A stretch of DNA of 21,535 bases from CAZZCP01 sp964653235 (GTDB lineage Bacteria; Bdellovibrionota; Bdellovibrionia; Bdellovibrionales; UBA840): assembly GCA_964653235.1 (NCBI GenBank), contig CAZZCP010000042.1, positions 1-21,535 of the forward strand, in the 5' to 3' direction. This document shows, in pieces, positions 14,647 to 21,535 of the stretch. The translations under genes and the position numbers were made by a program. The notes below the pieces were generated by a model. The model saw nothing but the letters and a program-made list of their open reading frames with translations, was not told the DNA's origin and did no database searches. Numbering within the stretch: the first letter of the stretch is position 1; every line of letters begins with the position of its first letter.

Positions 14647-14955
14647 TTAGTTGTTTAAACTGCTTGGGCTATCACTGGCGATATCAATATTGTTGACGAT
14701 ATTTTGCGTTTGCTCTGCCAATCGACCGAGTTCAGCATAGGAGTCACGCTTGATACGATGGAGCTCTTCTGCGATATGAAGCGCAGCCAAAAGGGCTGCA
14801 TTTTGAATCGAACCGGTTTTGGTGAGAGGGAGTGCCTCTTTGATTTTTTGATCGACGTATTGAACCAATTGACGAACTGTTGCTTCGTCGTTCTGCGAGA
14901 GAAGTTTTAATGGGATTCCAGCAATATCTACTTCATGCAATTTTTTTTGATCCAT
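14647..14955 (-). CDS. zapA: Cell division protein ZapA
   Basis: A 102-residue ZapA, the small FtsZ-ring stabiliser that cross-links FtsZ filaments at midcell. The N-terminal globular part (VDIAGIPLKLLSQNDEATVRQLVQYVDQKI) and the following long helix for dimer and tetramer formation (AALLAALHIAEELHRIKRD and on) fit the family. I use ATG 14955. A TTG at 14964 three codons upstream is also in frame and closer to an AAGGA, so the exact start is uncertain. It heads the operon with the cyclo-ligase, rny and ferredoxin genes. Upstream lies a ~130-nt leader with a strong inverted repeat. Confidence 0.88.
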   Translation of the reverse strand: MDQKKLHEVDIAGIPLKLLSQNDEATVRQLVQYVDQKIKEALPLTKTGSIQNAALLAALHIAEELHRIKRDSYAELGRLAEQTQNIVNNIDIASDSPSSLNN

Positions 14956-14991
14956 TTCTCGCAAATATCCTTACAAACATTGAGAATTCCA

Positions 14992-15046
14992 GTGATTTTC
15001 TTAAATTCTAACAGAAAGCTTGTGACCGGGCTACAAGAAAAATCAC
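14992..15046 (-). ncRNA. Structured RNA candidate in the zapA leader
   Basis: GTGATTTTCTT (14992-15002) and AAGAAAAATCAC (15035-15046) form an 11-bp stem with one bulged base, on either strand. A CCA/TGG pair extends it across a 4-nt bulge. A second, partly competing hairpin CTTGT / ACAAG (15019-15023 with 15033-15037) lies inside. It falls within the predicted zapA leader. It could be a leader control element, a 6S-like RNA displaced upstream of zapA, or chance. Confidence 0.35.
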
Positions 15047-15090
15047 GGCCTGGCATTGAGGCTGGATGGGTCTTTGGTGGCTCCTTTGTA

Positions 15091-15118
15091 GCTATAGTAT
15101 TTTTTCAAAATGAAGCAA
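15091..15118 (-). promoter_or_regulatory. Candidate promoter of the zapA operon
   Basis: On the minus strand TTGCTT (15118-15113), a 16-nt spacer and TATAGC (15096-15091) resemble a sigma70 promoter, giving a start near 15084 and a leader of about 130 nt. The -35 box is half of the inverted repeat at 15112-15126. Confidence 0.35.
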
Positions 15119-15126
15119 TTTGCTTC
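15112..15126. repeat. Perfect 7-1-7 inverted repeat, candidate operator
   Basis: GAAGCAA-T-TTGCTTC is a perfect dyad in the 231-bp divergent gap between zapA and the gene at 15187, and overlaps the -35 box proposed for zapA. The symmetry fits a dimeric repressor; it is not a match to the Fur core. Confidence 0.5.
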
Positions 15127-15186
15127 TCCGCATCATAAATCACAGTGTATTACATTTATTACGCAAAACTAAAAGGAGTCTAGAGG

Positions 15187-15609
15187 GTGAAACTCTTATT
15201 CTTATTTTTCTTCACAATCACACCGACTAGCCATGCAGATCAGATCGCCCCTGAATGCGAGCCCATTTTAAAAACCTTTGAACAGATCATGGAGCTTTCT
15301 TTTCAAATCGGTCAAATGCAGGCTCAGGCCTTAGCCCAAAGCTCGACAGAAAAACTAGATCAGGATCTTGCTGAATTAGCTCGCTTAGAGACCGAATATC
15401 GTGAAAAACTTTATAAACTACCTATTGCTTACTACAATAGTGGCGAACTGCGAGATATTGCAAATTATAAAAAAGAACAAGGAATGTATTCTTGGCGAGT
15501 CGCTCAGCTTGAAAGCTCGAGAAATCAATTGCTCAAGTCAAGATATTCAGAGAAAGCCGATAGATCCCGAATCATCGCTGAAAATATCTATGCCGGAATT
15601 TGCCAGTAG
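15187..15609 (+). CDS. Small periplasmic helical protein, function unknown
   Basis: A 140-residue protein starting with GTG, preceded by AAAAGGAG at a suitable distance. The signal peptide MKLLFLFFFTITPTSHA is cleaved after residue 17. The mature part is almost entirely helical and charged (QIGQMQAQALAQSSTEKLDQ and ELARLETEYREKLYKL), probably a short coiled coil. One cysteine near the start (PECEP) and one at the very end (GICQ) could form a disulfide closing a helical hairpin. I recognise no family. The stop TAG overlaps the proposed GTG start of the PhzF-family gene (TAGTG), so the two are co-translated. Confidence 0.75.
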   Translation: MKLLFLFFFTITPTSHADQIAPECEPILKTFEQIMELSFQIGQMQAQALAQSSTEKLDQDLAELARLETEYREKLYKLPIAYYNSGELRDIANYKKEQGMYSWRVAQLESSRNQLLKSRYSEKADRSRIIAENIYAGICQ

Positions 15610-16481
15610 TGCTGCTCGATTATTGCCTGATTGATGCCTTTACCAAAACTCCCTATGCGGGCAACCCCTGTACGGTTGTATTTGATGCCGATACATTAAA
15701 TGAATACCAAATGCAGAAGATCGCTCGCGAAATGAATCAATCCGAAACCGCTTTTTTAATGTCGTCTAAGACTGCCGATTGGCGCGCTCGCTATTTTACG
15801 GTGGATAGAGAAATTCCCCTTGCTGGGCACCCGACCATTGCCAGTAGTTTTGCTCTAAGAGAAACGAACCGAATCTCAAGTTTGCGCTCTGAATTTTCAA
15901 TCGAACTTCAGGTCGGAAAAATTCGCCTCGAAATTGATATTGATTCTAAATCTTCTTCGCCCTTGATTTCTATGTATCAACCGAGTCCCGAGTTTCGCGG
16001 CAGTCTCGACAAAGAGCTGGCGGCAAAAATCTATGCTCTGCCAGCAAATGATATACTCGGTGCCGAAATTGTAAGTACTGGAACTGCATTTGCTTTGATT
16101 CAGGTCAAATGCAAAGAGCAATTAGATGAACTCGAATTTGATTCCGACCTGGCCCAAAAAGTAATGAACGAAAATAACTTTTTTGGCTTTCACATTTTCT
16201 ATTACGACTCCCAAGAAAATCAAACCTATGCCCGGCACCTCTGTCCCCCGCCAGATCTCTCTGAAGATCCATTTACAGGCTCTGCCTCGGGCTGTATGGC
16301 TGCCTATTTATGGAAACATCAAATTTGCAAGCAGAGTCAGTTTACTGCCTTTCAAGGACAGCATATGAAAAGACCTGGGCAGGCTCAATTGAGCTGCATT
16401 GGTAGTTTTGACCAGATTCAAGCGGTGAAACTCTCTGGCACTGCTGTATTGGTGGCTTCAGGCCAGGTTCGCATTGATTAA
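15609..16481 (+). CDS. PhzF-family epimerase/isomerase
   Basis: A ~290-residue PhzF/YddE-type protein with the two-lobed diaminopimelate-epimerase fold. It shows the N-terminal DAFTKTPYAGNPCTVV, the catalytic glutamate E46 in MNQSETAFL, AGHPT, and the C-terminal DPFTGSASG loop. PhzF itself isomerises a phenazine precursor; most homologues, as here, have no known substrate and no phenazine genes nearby. I place the start at GTG 15609, which overlaps the previous stop as TAGTG and fits the family N-terminus. A TTG at 15600 would add three residues. No ATG is available. Translation is probably coupled to the small periplasmic protein. Confidence 0.88.
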   Translation: MLLDYCLIDAFTKTPYAGNPCTVVFDADTLNEYQMQKIAREMNQSETAFLMSSKTADWRARYFTVDREIPLAGHPTIASSFALRETNRISSLRSEFSIELQVGKIRLEIDIDSKSSSPLISMYQPSPEFRGSLDKELAAKIYALPANDILGAEIVSTGTAFALIQVKCKEQLDELEFDSDLAQKVMNENNFFGFHIFYYDSQENQTYARHLCPPPDLSEDPFTGSASGCMAAYLWKHQICKQSQFTAFQGQHMKRPGQAQLSCIGSFDQIQAVKLSGTAVLVASGQVRID

Positions 16482-16510
16482 GTCTTGTCTTTTATAAAAC
16501 GCTCCCTTTT

Positions 16511-16525
16511 GTCTCATTCTGAGAC
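16511..16525. repeat. Hairpin GTCTCA-TTC-TGAGAC after the PhzF-family gene
   Basis: A perfect 6-bp stem with a 3-nt loop, 30 bp after the PhzF-family stop. It is followed only by ATCTTTCTC, so it is a weak terminator at best. It may instead be an operator for the next gene. Confidence 0.35.
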
Positions 16526-16530
16526 ATCTT

Positions 16531-16545
16531 TCTCAATCATTCTCA
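16531..16545. promoter_or_regulatory. Weak Fur-like site before the six-Cys lipoprotein gene
   Basis: TCTCAATCATTCTCA matches 10 of 14 positions of the 7-1-7 Fur core and shares the ATTCTCA half-site (as complement TGAGAAT) with the box at 547-561. It is 44 bp before the start codon at 16589. Confidence 0.25.
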
Positions 16546-16588
16546 AATTGATTAAAAATCACTAAAGTCTTTCGACCTATGTCTCGAT

Positions 16589-18604
16589 ATGGGATATATG
16601 GGATGTGCGTTTGCAAAACAAAGTAAGAATCGTTTTTTCGTTTTTTTGATTTCAGTTTTATCTTTCAATCTAGCTTGTCAAAAATCCAAGCAAGAATCTC
16701 GAGGAATCGCTTCAGAAACAAGTACTCACTTACAGAATTCTTCTAATTATGGCTTTGCCGCCAATTTTCAGAGCCCTCAATTTCGCTCCGATTATGATGA
16801 TATCTATGCAGGAACTCCGCTAAGTCCATTGACTTACGACGAATGCATGTATGAAGTATCTATCATCCGTTGCCCACAACAATATATGCAAGACGAAGGC
16901 TCCATCGACAGACTTCCTTCTTTGCGTTCTCCGGCGAGTAAAGCAAGTGAGAATGCTTTTGTCATTTCAGCAAACAATGAAGTCCTTGCCCCCTTGAACT
17001 ACCTCATTGACGATAATTCAATAGATCGAAAAATAGATGCCCCGCCCTATGATGCTCATCACAATTGCAATCCTGGTCCGCCCAACGAGAGCTTTTTTGT
17101 TAGAGAGGATGATCTTGGCGGCGCAGGAGTCTATGCTTTAAGAGATGGGGGAATTGAGCTTTTTTTAAACAGTTCTTTTATTGCGAATCAGGGAGATGAA
17201 AATCTCACAGACTGTGGCCCCTATAGTGTTCCCTTTCTCGCTTTCGGTTCACAACAAGATCGAGGTCAAGAACACCCAGTAGCCATTTTAGCTCACCCCA
17301 ATCACCCCGACTATTTGCTGTCACCCAATACTCTTTCTTTTTCAGCTATTCTCAAAGAGTTCGAAGAGAATCCACGCATCTTTGACCATCGAACAGGTCA
17401 GCTTCACAGTACTGCATCTTCGCATGTAAGAATTTTCTTTACGGCTCAATGGGGAGGAGAAAATAGGATGCTTTTTGTTAATTTAAAAACTTCATTTAAA
17501 AATGGAGGCAGCGACCATTTGGCTAAAGTAGATTGGAATTGGCCAATACGTGAAAGCTTTTACTATCCAGGTGGAGATCTCGCTTTTTTTGAAATCGATC
17601 AAATTCAAGAGACTTGTGGCTTTGGTGACTTTGATAAAATCTCTATGAATCGTGAGACAGAATACAAATTGAACTTATCTTTACTTTTTCAATGCGCTAG
17701 TGATCTGGGACTTTTCAATTCACCCATGCCGGATGACCAGCACATACCGGTAACTGGTATTCACTGGGCCCTCGAATCTCACAGTACTGTTGGTAGAATA
17801 CGCTTTCTCGTCAAACAGGCTAAAATCGAAAAGGCAAACTTAAATGCTCGGCTAAGTGCCGCCAAAGTAGATGCTGGCTTTCAAAGCCTCGGTCCAAAAT
17901 CTTACCAATGCCAAGTGAAAGATACAGAAAGAACTTGTAGCACTCGTATTCAATTAGAAGGTGATTTGCCTGAGGGTGAAAAGATAGCGGTGAGTGTTGA
18001 ATCGAATACTCAAAAAGTATTCATGGGTTGTCGAGATCGTATTCATGGTTTTTCAAAAATTGCTTCTTGGATTCAAGCGATTCCTGACAGGTTGTATAGC
18101 TTTCGCCTTCACCCTTGCAGTGAGAATCAGCCAGATTTTTCGACTGTTATAGACCAAATTCAAGTTCAAGGATCATGTAGCAATCAAAGTGAATGGAGAA
18201 ACAATCGCTGTCAAAGAACCAATGAAAATGCTCTAGATCAGATTCATCTCACAGCGACTCAAGCTAAGTCTGACTTTCGCAAAACGGGCCAGGACCGATA
18301 TGAATGCATCGTCACAAGAGGTCAAAGACTATGTGATATCGATATAAACATCATCGGCACGATCACCAACAATCTTGCTGTAGGAGTTGCAGGCAACCCC
18401 AATCTGTTTATGCCATGCCGAGATGATAGTGCACGCAAAACGAATACAGCCAGCTGGATAAATGCGAATCCGAATAAGACTTCGATTTTTCAACTCTATA
18501 GTTGCAATGGAAATGCCGCTGATAGAGCAAATATCCTACATACGATTCATGTCAAAGGTATTTGCGAAGCGGGTTTCAGCTTTGTGAACAATCAATGCCA
18601 ATAA
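16589..18604 (+). CDS. Putative lipoprotein with two C-terminal six-cysteine modules
   Basis: A 671-residue exported protein I do not recognise. A hydrophobic signal (FFVFLISVLSFNLAC) ends at C30, suggesting lipidation, though the -3 position (N) is atypical. ATG 16589 or 16598 may be the start; neither has a good ribosome site. Residues ~45-410 are an unknown region with few cysteines and many aromatic and Gly residues. Residues ~428-545 and ~556-671 are two copies of one module. In the first, cysteines fall at 441, 450, 481, 510, 530 and 541; in the second at 573, 582, 610, 639, 659 and 670. Both share Y-x-C, CRD, ASWI-x-A-x-P and N-x-CQ. The pattern implies three disulfides per module and an extracytoplasmic binding role. 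It ends 5 bp before the convergent dcd gene. Confidence 0.8.
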   Translation: MGYMGCAFAKQSKNRFFVFLISVLSFNLACQKSKQESRGIASETSTHLQNSSNYGFAANFQSPQFRSDYDDIYAGTPLSPLTYDECMYEVSIIRCPQQYMQDEGSIDRLPSLRSPASKASENAFVISANNEVLAPLNYLIDDNSIDRKIDAPPYDAHHNCNPGPPNESFFVREDDLGGAGVYALRDGGIELFLNSSFIANQGDENLTDCGPYSVPFLAFGSQQDRGQEHPVAILAHPNHPDYLLSPNTLSFSAILKEFEENPRIFDHRTGQLHSTASSHVRIFFTAQWGGENRMLFVNLKTSFKNGGSDHLAKVDWNWPIRESFYYPGGDLAFFEIDQIQETCGFGDFDKISMNRETEYKLNLSLLFQCASDLGLFNSPMPDDQHIPVTGIHWALESHSTVGRIRFLVKQAKIEKANLNARLSAAKVDAGFQSLGPKSYQCQVKDTERTCSTRIQLEGDLPEGEKIAVSVESNTQKVFMGCRDRIHGFSKIASWIQAIPDRLYSFRLHPCSENQPDFSTVIDQIQVQGSCSNQSEWRNNRCQRTNENALDQIHLTATQAKSDFRKTGQDRYECIVTRGQRLCDIDINIIGTITNNLAVGVAGNPNLFMPCRDDSARKTNTASWINANPNKTSIFQLYSCNGNAADRANILHTIHVKGICEAGFSFVNNQCQ

Positions 18605-18609
18605 TGAAG

Positions 18610-19149
18610 TTATAGACCTGCTTCACAGTCTTTAAAGACGCGCGAGCCGACACTCTTCATTTGTCCCTGGTATTTTCCGGCATATGGACGTAGGGCTTTT
18701 TCATCCATTTTACAAAACACCAACTGACAAATTCTTCGTCCCACTTGCAGTTCAATCGGTAGAGAGTTGGCATTGTAAAGCTCTAAGGTAATTCGGCCTT
18801 TAAAACCAGGGTCAACCCAACCGGCATTTTGAATAAACAATCCCATGCGGCCGATCGAACTTCGGCCTTCGACAAAGGCCGTCAGATTGTCAGGCAGTTC
18901 TATATACTCCATGGTCGTTGCCAGCAAAAAACTATGAGGAGCAATGGTAAACTTGTCAGCCACAATCTCTCGGTACTGAATCTCTTGGTCCATTTTAATT
19001 GAGTCCATGCTGTGGTTTTCGAGTACCAAAAAGTGATCTCCTAAACGACAATCCACAGAGGCTGGCTGAATGCTCTCTGGTGTGATCGGATCAATCACCA
19101 AATCTCCCGATTTGCGCATTTTATTTAAGGTTTGATCGGATAGAATCAT
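18610..19149 (-). CDS. dcd: dCTP deaminase
   Basis: A 179-residue trimeric dUTPase-fold enzyme that deaminates dCTP to dUTP for dTTP synthesis. It carries QPASVDCRLG (29-37), EGRSSIGRMGLF (94-105), WVDPGFKGRITLEL (111-124) with the catalytic glutamate E123, and the tail KYQGQ (159-163). Some homologues also hydrolyse dUTP to dUMP; that cannot be decided here. The ribosome site GGGGGAG lies 5 nt before ATG. It is divergent from hisS with only 64 bp between the starts and converges on the six-Cys lipoprotein gene. Confidence 0.95.
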   Translation of the reverse strand: MILSDQTLNKMRKSGDLVIDPITPESIQPASVDCRLGDHFLVLENHSMDSIKMDQEIQYREIVADKFTIAPHSFLLATTMEYIELPDNLTAFVEGRSSIGRMGLFIQNAGWVDPGFKGRITLELYNANSLPIELQVGRRICQLVFCKMDEKALRPYAGKYQGQMKSVGSRVFKDCEAGL

Positions 19150-19213
19150 GACTTCTCCCCCTTGAGCTGATAGCTTTCTTAGCAGTTTTTCTCACAGATG
19201 AAAAGGACCTGTC

Positions 19214-20470
19214 ATGAAATTTCAAAGTGTGCGCGGCACCCATGATCTGATCGCAGACGATGCACTGCGCTTTCGCAAAATCGAAGCTCTTGCCTGGCAA
19301 ATTGCTCAAAGATTTGGCTATGAGGAGCTCAAAACCCCCATTTTTGAATTTGCCGAAGTCTTTGCCCGCAGTGTGGGCGAAAGCAGCGATATCGTTTCAA
19401 AAGAAATGTATGCTTTTGAAGATCGCGGCGGAGAGCTGCTCTGTCTTCGCCCCGAAGGAACTGCCGGTATTTGCCGCGCTTTCGTGCAGCATGGTCTGCA
19501 GCAGAAGCTTCCACTGCGCTACTTTTATTCGGGTCCTATGTTTCGCTATGAGCGCCCGCAAAAAGGTCGCCAAAGGCAATTTCATCAGATTGGGGTGGAA
19601 TGTTTGGGTATTGCCGAAGCCCGCGCCGACATCGAATGCATGGACCTTGCCTATCAGTTTTTAAATGAGTTGGAGTTAAAGAACCTTCAGCTCGAAATCA
19701 ATTCACTGGGCGATAAAGAGAGCCGCGCCAAATACCGCGATCTTCTGGTTGGCTTTCTCGACAAATACAAAAATGACTTGAGCGAAGATTCACAAAAAAG
19801 ATTGCAAACAAATCCGTTAAGAATTCTCGACTCTAAAGATGAAGGCGATCAAAAAATCTTGGTCGATGCCCCCGAAATCAAAGCCTCTATGAATGAAGAG
19901 TCGATTCGATTTTACCAAGAGACTTTAAATGGCCTTGCAAAATTGGGAATCCCTTTTCAAGAAAATCAAAAACTCGTGCGCGGTCTCGATTACTATTGCC
20001 ATGCGGTTTTTGAATTTACTTCAAGTGATCTTGGAGCCCAAAGTGCGGTTCTTGCCGGCGGAAGATATGATGGCTTGGTCGAGCTTCTCGGAGGAAAACC
20101 TACCCCTGGAATTGGTTGGGCTGCAGGAATCGAAAGACTGGCACTTTTGGTAGAAAACAAATTGCAACTCAAAAAACAAAAGCTCTACGGCATTATTGCT
20201 ATGGGCGAGACCGAAAAAGAAATCGACAAGCTCGCCTCAGACCTGCGCAAAAAAGGCCTGCACATTACCACCGACTGCCAACACAAAAACTTAGGCAAAG
20301 CTTTTAAAAAAGCAGATAAAGCGGGGGTAAAAGTTTGTATTTTGCTGGGTGAAGAAGAATGGCAAGCTGGCAAAGTGAGTGTTAAGAATTTAGAAACAGG
20401 TGAGCAGAAATCGATCGAGCTCAGTGATTTGCAAACAGATTTATCTTCTTCTGAATCAAGCACTTCGTAA
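19214..20470 (+). CDS. hisS: Histidyl-tRNA synthetase
   Basis: A 418-residue class II aminoacyl-tRNA synthetase, full length. Motif 1 lies around FGYEELKTPIFE, motif 2 around residues 110-128 (FRYERPQKGRQRQFHQIG), the histidine-specific RGLDYY at 256-261, and motif 3 near 305 (GIERL). The C-terminal anticodon-binding domain begins about 325 (YGIIAMGETEKEIDKLA). AAAAGGA precedes ATG at a good distance. The last 17 codons, Ser/Gln/Leu/Asp-rich, overlap the 3' end of the Maf-family gene on the other strand by 50 bp. Confidence 0.97.
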   Translation: MKFQSVRGTHDLIADDALRFRKIEALAWQIAQRFGYEELKTPIFEFAEVFARSVGESSDIVSKEMYAFEDRGGELLCLRPEGTAGICRAFVQHGLQQKLPLRYFYSGPMFRYERPQKGRQRQFHQIGVECLGIAEARADIECMDLAYQFLNELELKNLQLEINSLGDKESRAKYRDLLVGFLDKYKNDLSEDSQKRLQTNPLRILDSKDEGDQKILVDAPEIKASMNEESIRFYQETLNGLAKLGIPFQENQKLVRGLDYYCHAVFEFTSSDLGAQSAVLAGGRYDGLVELLGGKPTPGIGWAAGIERLALLVENKLQLKKQKLYGIIAMGETEKEIDKLASDLRKKGLHITTDCQHKNLGKAFKKADKAGVKVCILLGEEEWQAGKVSVKNLETGEQKSIELSDLQTDLSSSESSTS

Positions 20471-21008
20471 GCTGAATCAAAGGTATACCTTGAATGGCTG
20501 TAAAATCATCACAGTCAATTTTTTCAAATAGAGCAATGCCTGCTTTTTCAAGCTTGTAGGCACCGGCACAGTCAAAGGGCTGATCGAGGTCTACATAAGA
20601 CTCGATTTCTTTTGGGCTGAGCTTGCGCATTTTAAGACAGGCAATATTGGTATGTATATCTTGGCTATTCGGCCCCAGTATACAAATACTGGTATAGAGT
20701 TTGTGCTCGCGGCCTTGCATCTCGGTGAGCTGACGAATTGTATTCTCTCTATTGCCGGGCTTGGTAAGAATCTGACTCTCAAGAGATGCGATTTGATCTC
20801 CAGCCAAAATGAGTTGATCTGGGCGTTGCTCTTGCACTTTCTTGGCTTTGGCAAGTGCCAAGGCTTCGGCCTTCTCTTGCACTGACAGATCAGATTGACT
20901 TTGAATCTGGGCCTCATCCAGCTCAGGCTTGATGCACTCAATACTAAGACCAAGTCTTTCGAGAAGTTCGCGCCGATAGGGCGATGAAGAAGCCAAAATC
21001 AAATCCAT
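20421..21008 (-). CDS. Maf-family nucleotide pyrophosphatase, YceF-like
   Basis: A 195-residue Maf/HAM1-like enzyme that hydrolyses modified NTPs to NMPs. It shows LILASSSPYRRELLERL (3-19), the catalytic-base segment AGDQ (D71), LTKPGNRENT (81-90), and the C-terminal QGIPLIQL. The FDCAGAYKLEKAGIALFE stretch resembles E. coli YceF (an m7GTP pyrophosphatase) more than the dTTP/UTP-specific Maf. A perfect TATAAT box lies 8 nt before the ATG with no ribosome site, so the mRNA may be leaderless. It overlaps the end of hisS tail to tail by 50 bp. Confidence 0.92.
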   Translation of the reverse strand: MDLILASSSPYRRELLERLGLSIECIKPELDEAQIQSQSDLSVQEKAEALALAKAKKVQEQRPDQLILAGDQIASLESQILTKPGNRENTIRQLTEMQGREHKLYTSICILGPNSQDIHTNIACLKMRKLSPKEIESYVDLDQPFDCAGAYKLEKAGIALFEKIDCDDFTAIQGIPLIQLTKCLIQKKINLFANH

Positions 21009-21016
21009 AGAAATGC

Positions 21017-21046
21017 ATTATATCTCCGGGTAGACCAAATGATCAA
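21017..21046 (-). promoter_or_regulatory. Promoter of the Maf-family gene, likely leaderless
   Basis: On the minus strand TTGATC (21046-21041), an 18-nt spacer and a perfect TATAAT (21022-21017). The ATG at 21008 begins 9 nt after the end of the -10 box, close to where transcription should start. Confidence 0.6.
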
Positions 21047-21076
21047 AGCTTCATTTCATCATAAAAAGCAAGCGAA

Positions 21077-21484
21077 TCAGAAAACTCGAATCTCGTAAAT
21101 ACAGTAAGTCAGAGGCTCAGGCGCAAGGACACGAATTTGCCTTGAATAAAAACGAATCCACAGCATCGAATTTTCATCACAAAAGGGAATCAAACTATTT
21201 TCTTCACGTAAAAGAAATTCTTGTTTCTCTTCATCCCACTCAAAGCTATTTAAAAAATCAGTCTCTAATTCTTCATCGCTTGGAGATTGATCTGGATAGA
21301 AAACTCGTATTCTAGCTCTGATTCTATTATGGCGTGATGTACTTTTTTGTAGTCGCAATGAACTTTCATTTTCTAGCAAAAGCGAATAGGCTCGATTTTG
21401 GGATTCTAAAGTAAGAATAACATCTTCATTCGATCGCATTGCAATAAGACAAGAAGGAAAAAGCAGCAAAAAAATAAATTTCAT
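21077..21484 (-). CDS. Small exported protein, function unknown
   Basis: A 135-residue protein with a short signal peptide (MKFIFLLLFPSCLIA, cleavage after about residue 15). The mature part is a polar alpha/beta mix with SLRLQKSTSRHNRIRARIRV, an acidic middle (SDEELETDFLNSFEWDEE) and a C-terminal WIRFYSRQIRVLAPEPLTYC. The two mature cysteines (PFCDE and TYC) could pair. I recognise no family. There is only a weak ribosome site. It lies 68 bp upstream of the Maf-family gene on the same strand, but that gene has its own promoter. Confidence 0.65.
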   Translation of the reverse strand: MKFIFLLLFPSCLIAMRSNEDVILTLESQNRAYSLLLENESSLRLQKSTSRHNRIRARIRVFYPDQSPSDEELETDFLNSFEWDEEKQEFLLREENSLIPFCDENSMLWIRFYSRQIRVLAPEPLTYCIYEIRVF

Positions 21485-21535
21485 GAGGTCTCAGTAACAA
21501 GGCTTAAATGAAAATACAAGTCAATCTTACTTCGC

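Overview
This is a gene-dense, moderately AT-rich chromosomal window from a Gram-negative (diderm) bacterium. Diderm features include a heptose-phosphate kinase of the LPS/capsule type, a periplasmic di-haem peroxidase, a predicted outer-membrane barrel and lipoprotein-like exports. Together with RNase Y, ZapA and a lipoprotein whose signal ends in YQNC-G, this suggests a member of the Bdellovibrionota (Bdellovibrio-like) or a neighbouring former-Deltaproteobacteria lineage. That placement is inference, not proof. I see no rRNA, tRNA, CRISPR array, insertion sequence or phage gene. Most of the window is core housekeeping.

Left part (1-3727): the 3' end of an unrecognised gene, then a Fur-family regulator with a good Fur-box-like site in front of it, overlapping a class I rRNA-type methyltransferase by ATGA. 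Converging on these is a minus-strand run: hddA-like GHMP kinase, ArsC/YffB-like protein, queF.

Middle (3728-10418, plus strand): a 1008-residue exported protein joining an unknown N-terminal region, a LamG-like domain and a di-haem cytochrome c peroxidase. It is followed by iscS, an A-type Fe-S carrier (iscA), fabH, and a barrel-like exported protein whose signal peptide is encoded inside the end of fabH. The peroxidase and iscS share a CCCCCAACAA element before their starts that can pair with the G-run next to each start codon.

Right part (10419-21535): a Cys-rich lipoprotein (minus); a tight minus-strand operon zapA, 5-formyl-THF cyclo-ligase, rny, ferredoxin; then plus-strand genes for a small periplasmic protein, a PhzF-family protein and a 671-residue lipoprotein-like protein that ends in two copies of an unrecognised six-cysteine module. 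These are followed by dcd (minus), hisS (plus), a Maf/YceF pyrophosphatase (minus, overlapping hisS tail to tail by 50 bp) and a small exported protein (minus).

The observations most worth following are the tandem six-Cys repeat, the LamG-peroxidase fusion, the paired start-site-occluding leaders of the peroxidase and iscS genes, the structured region upstream of zapA, and a set of genes (fur-like, hddA, iscS, iscA, maf) whose best promoter -10 box lies 3-8 nt before the start codon, suggesting leaderless mRNAs.
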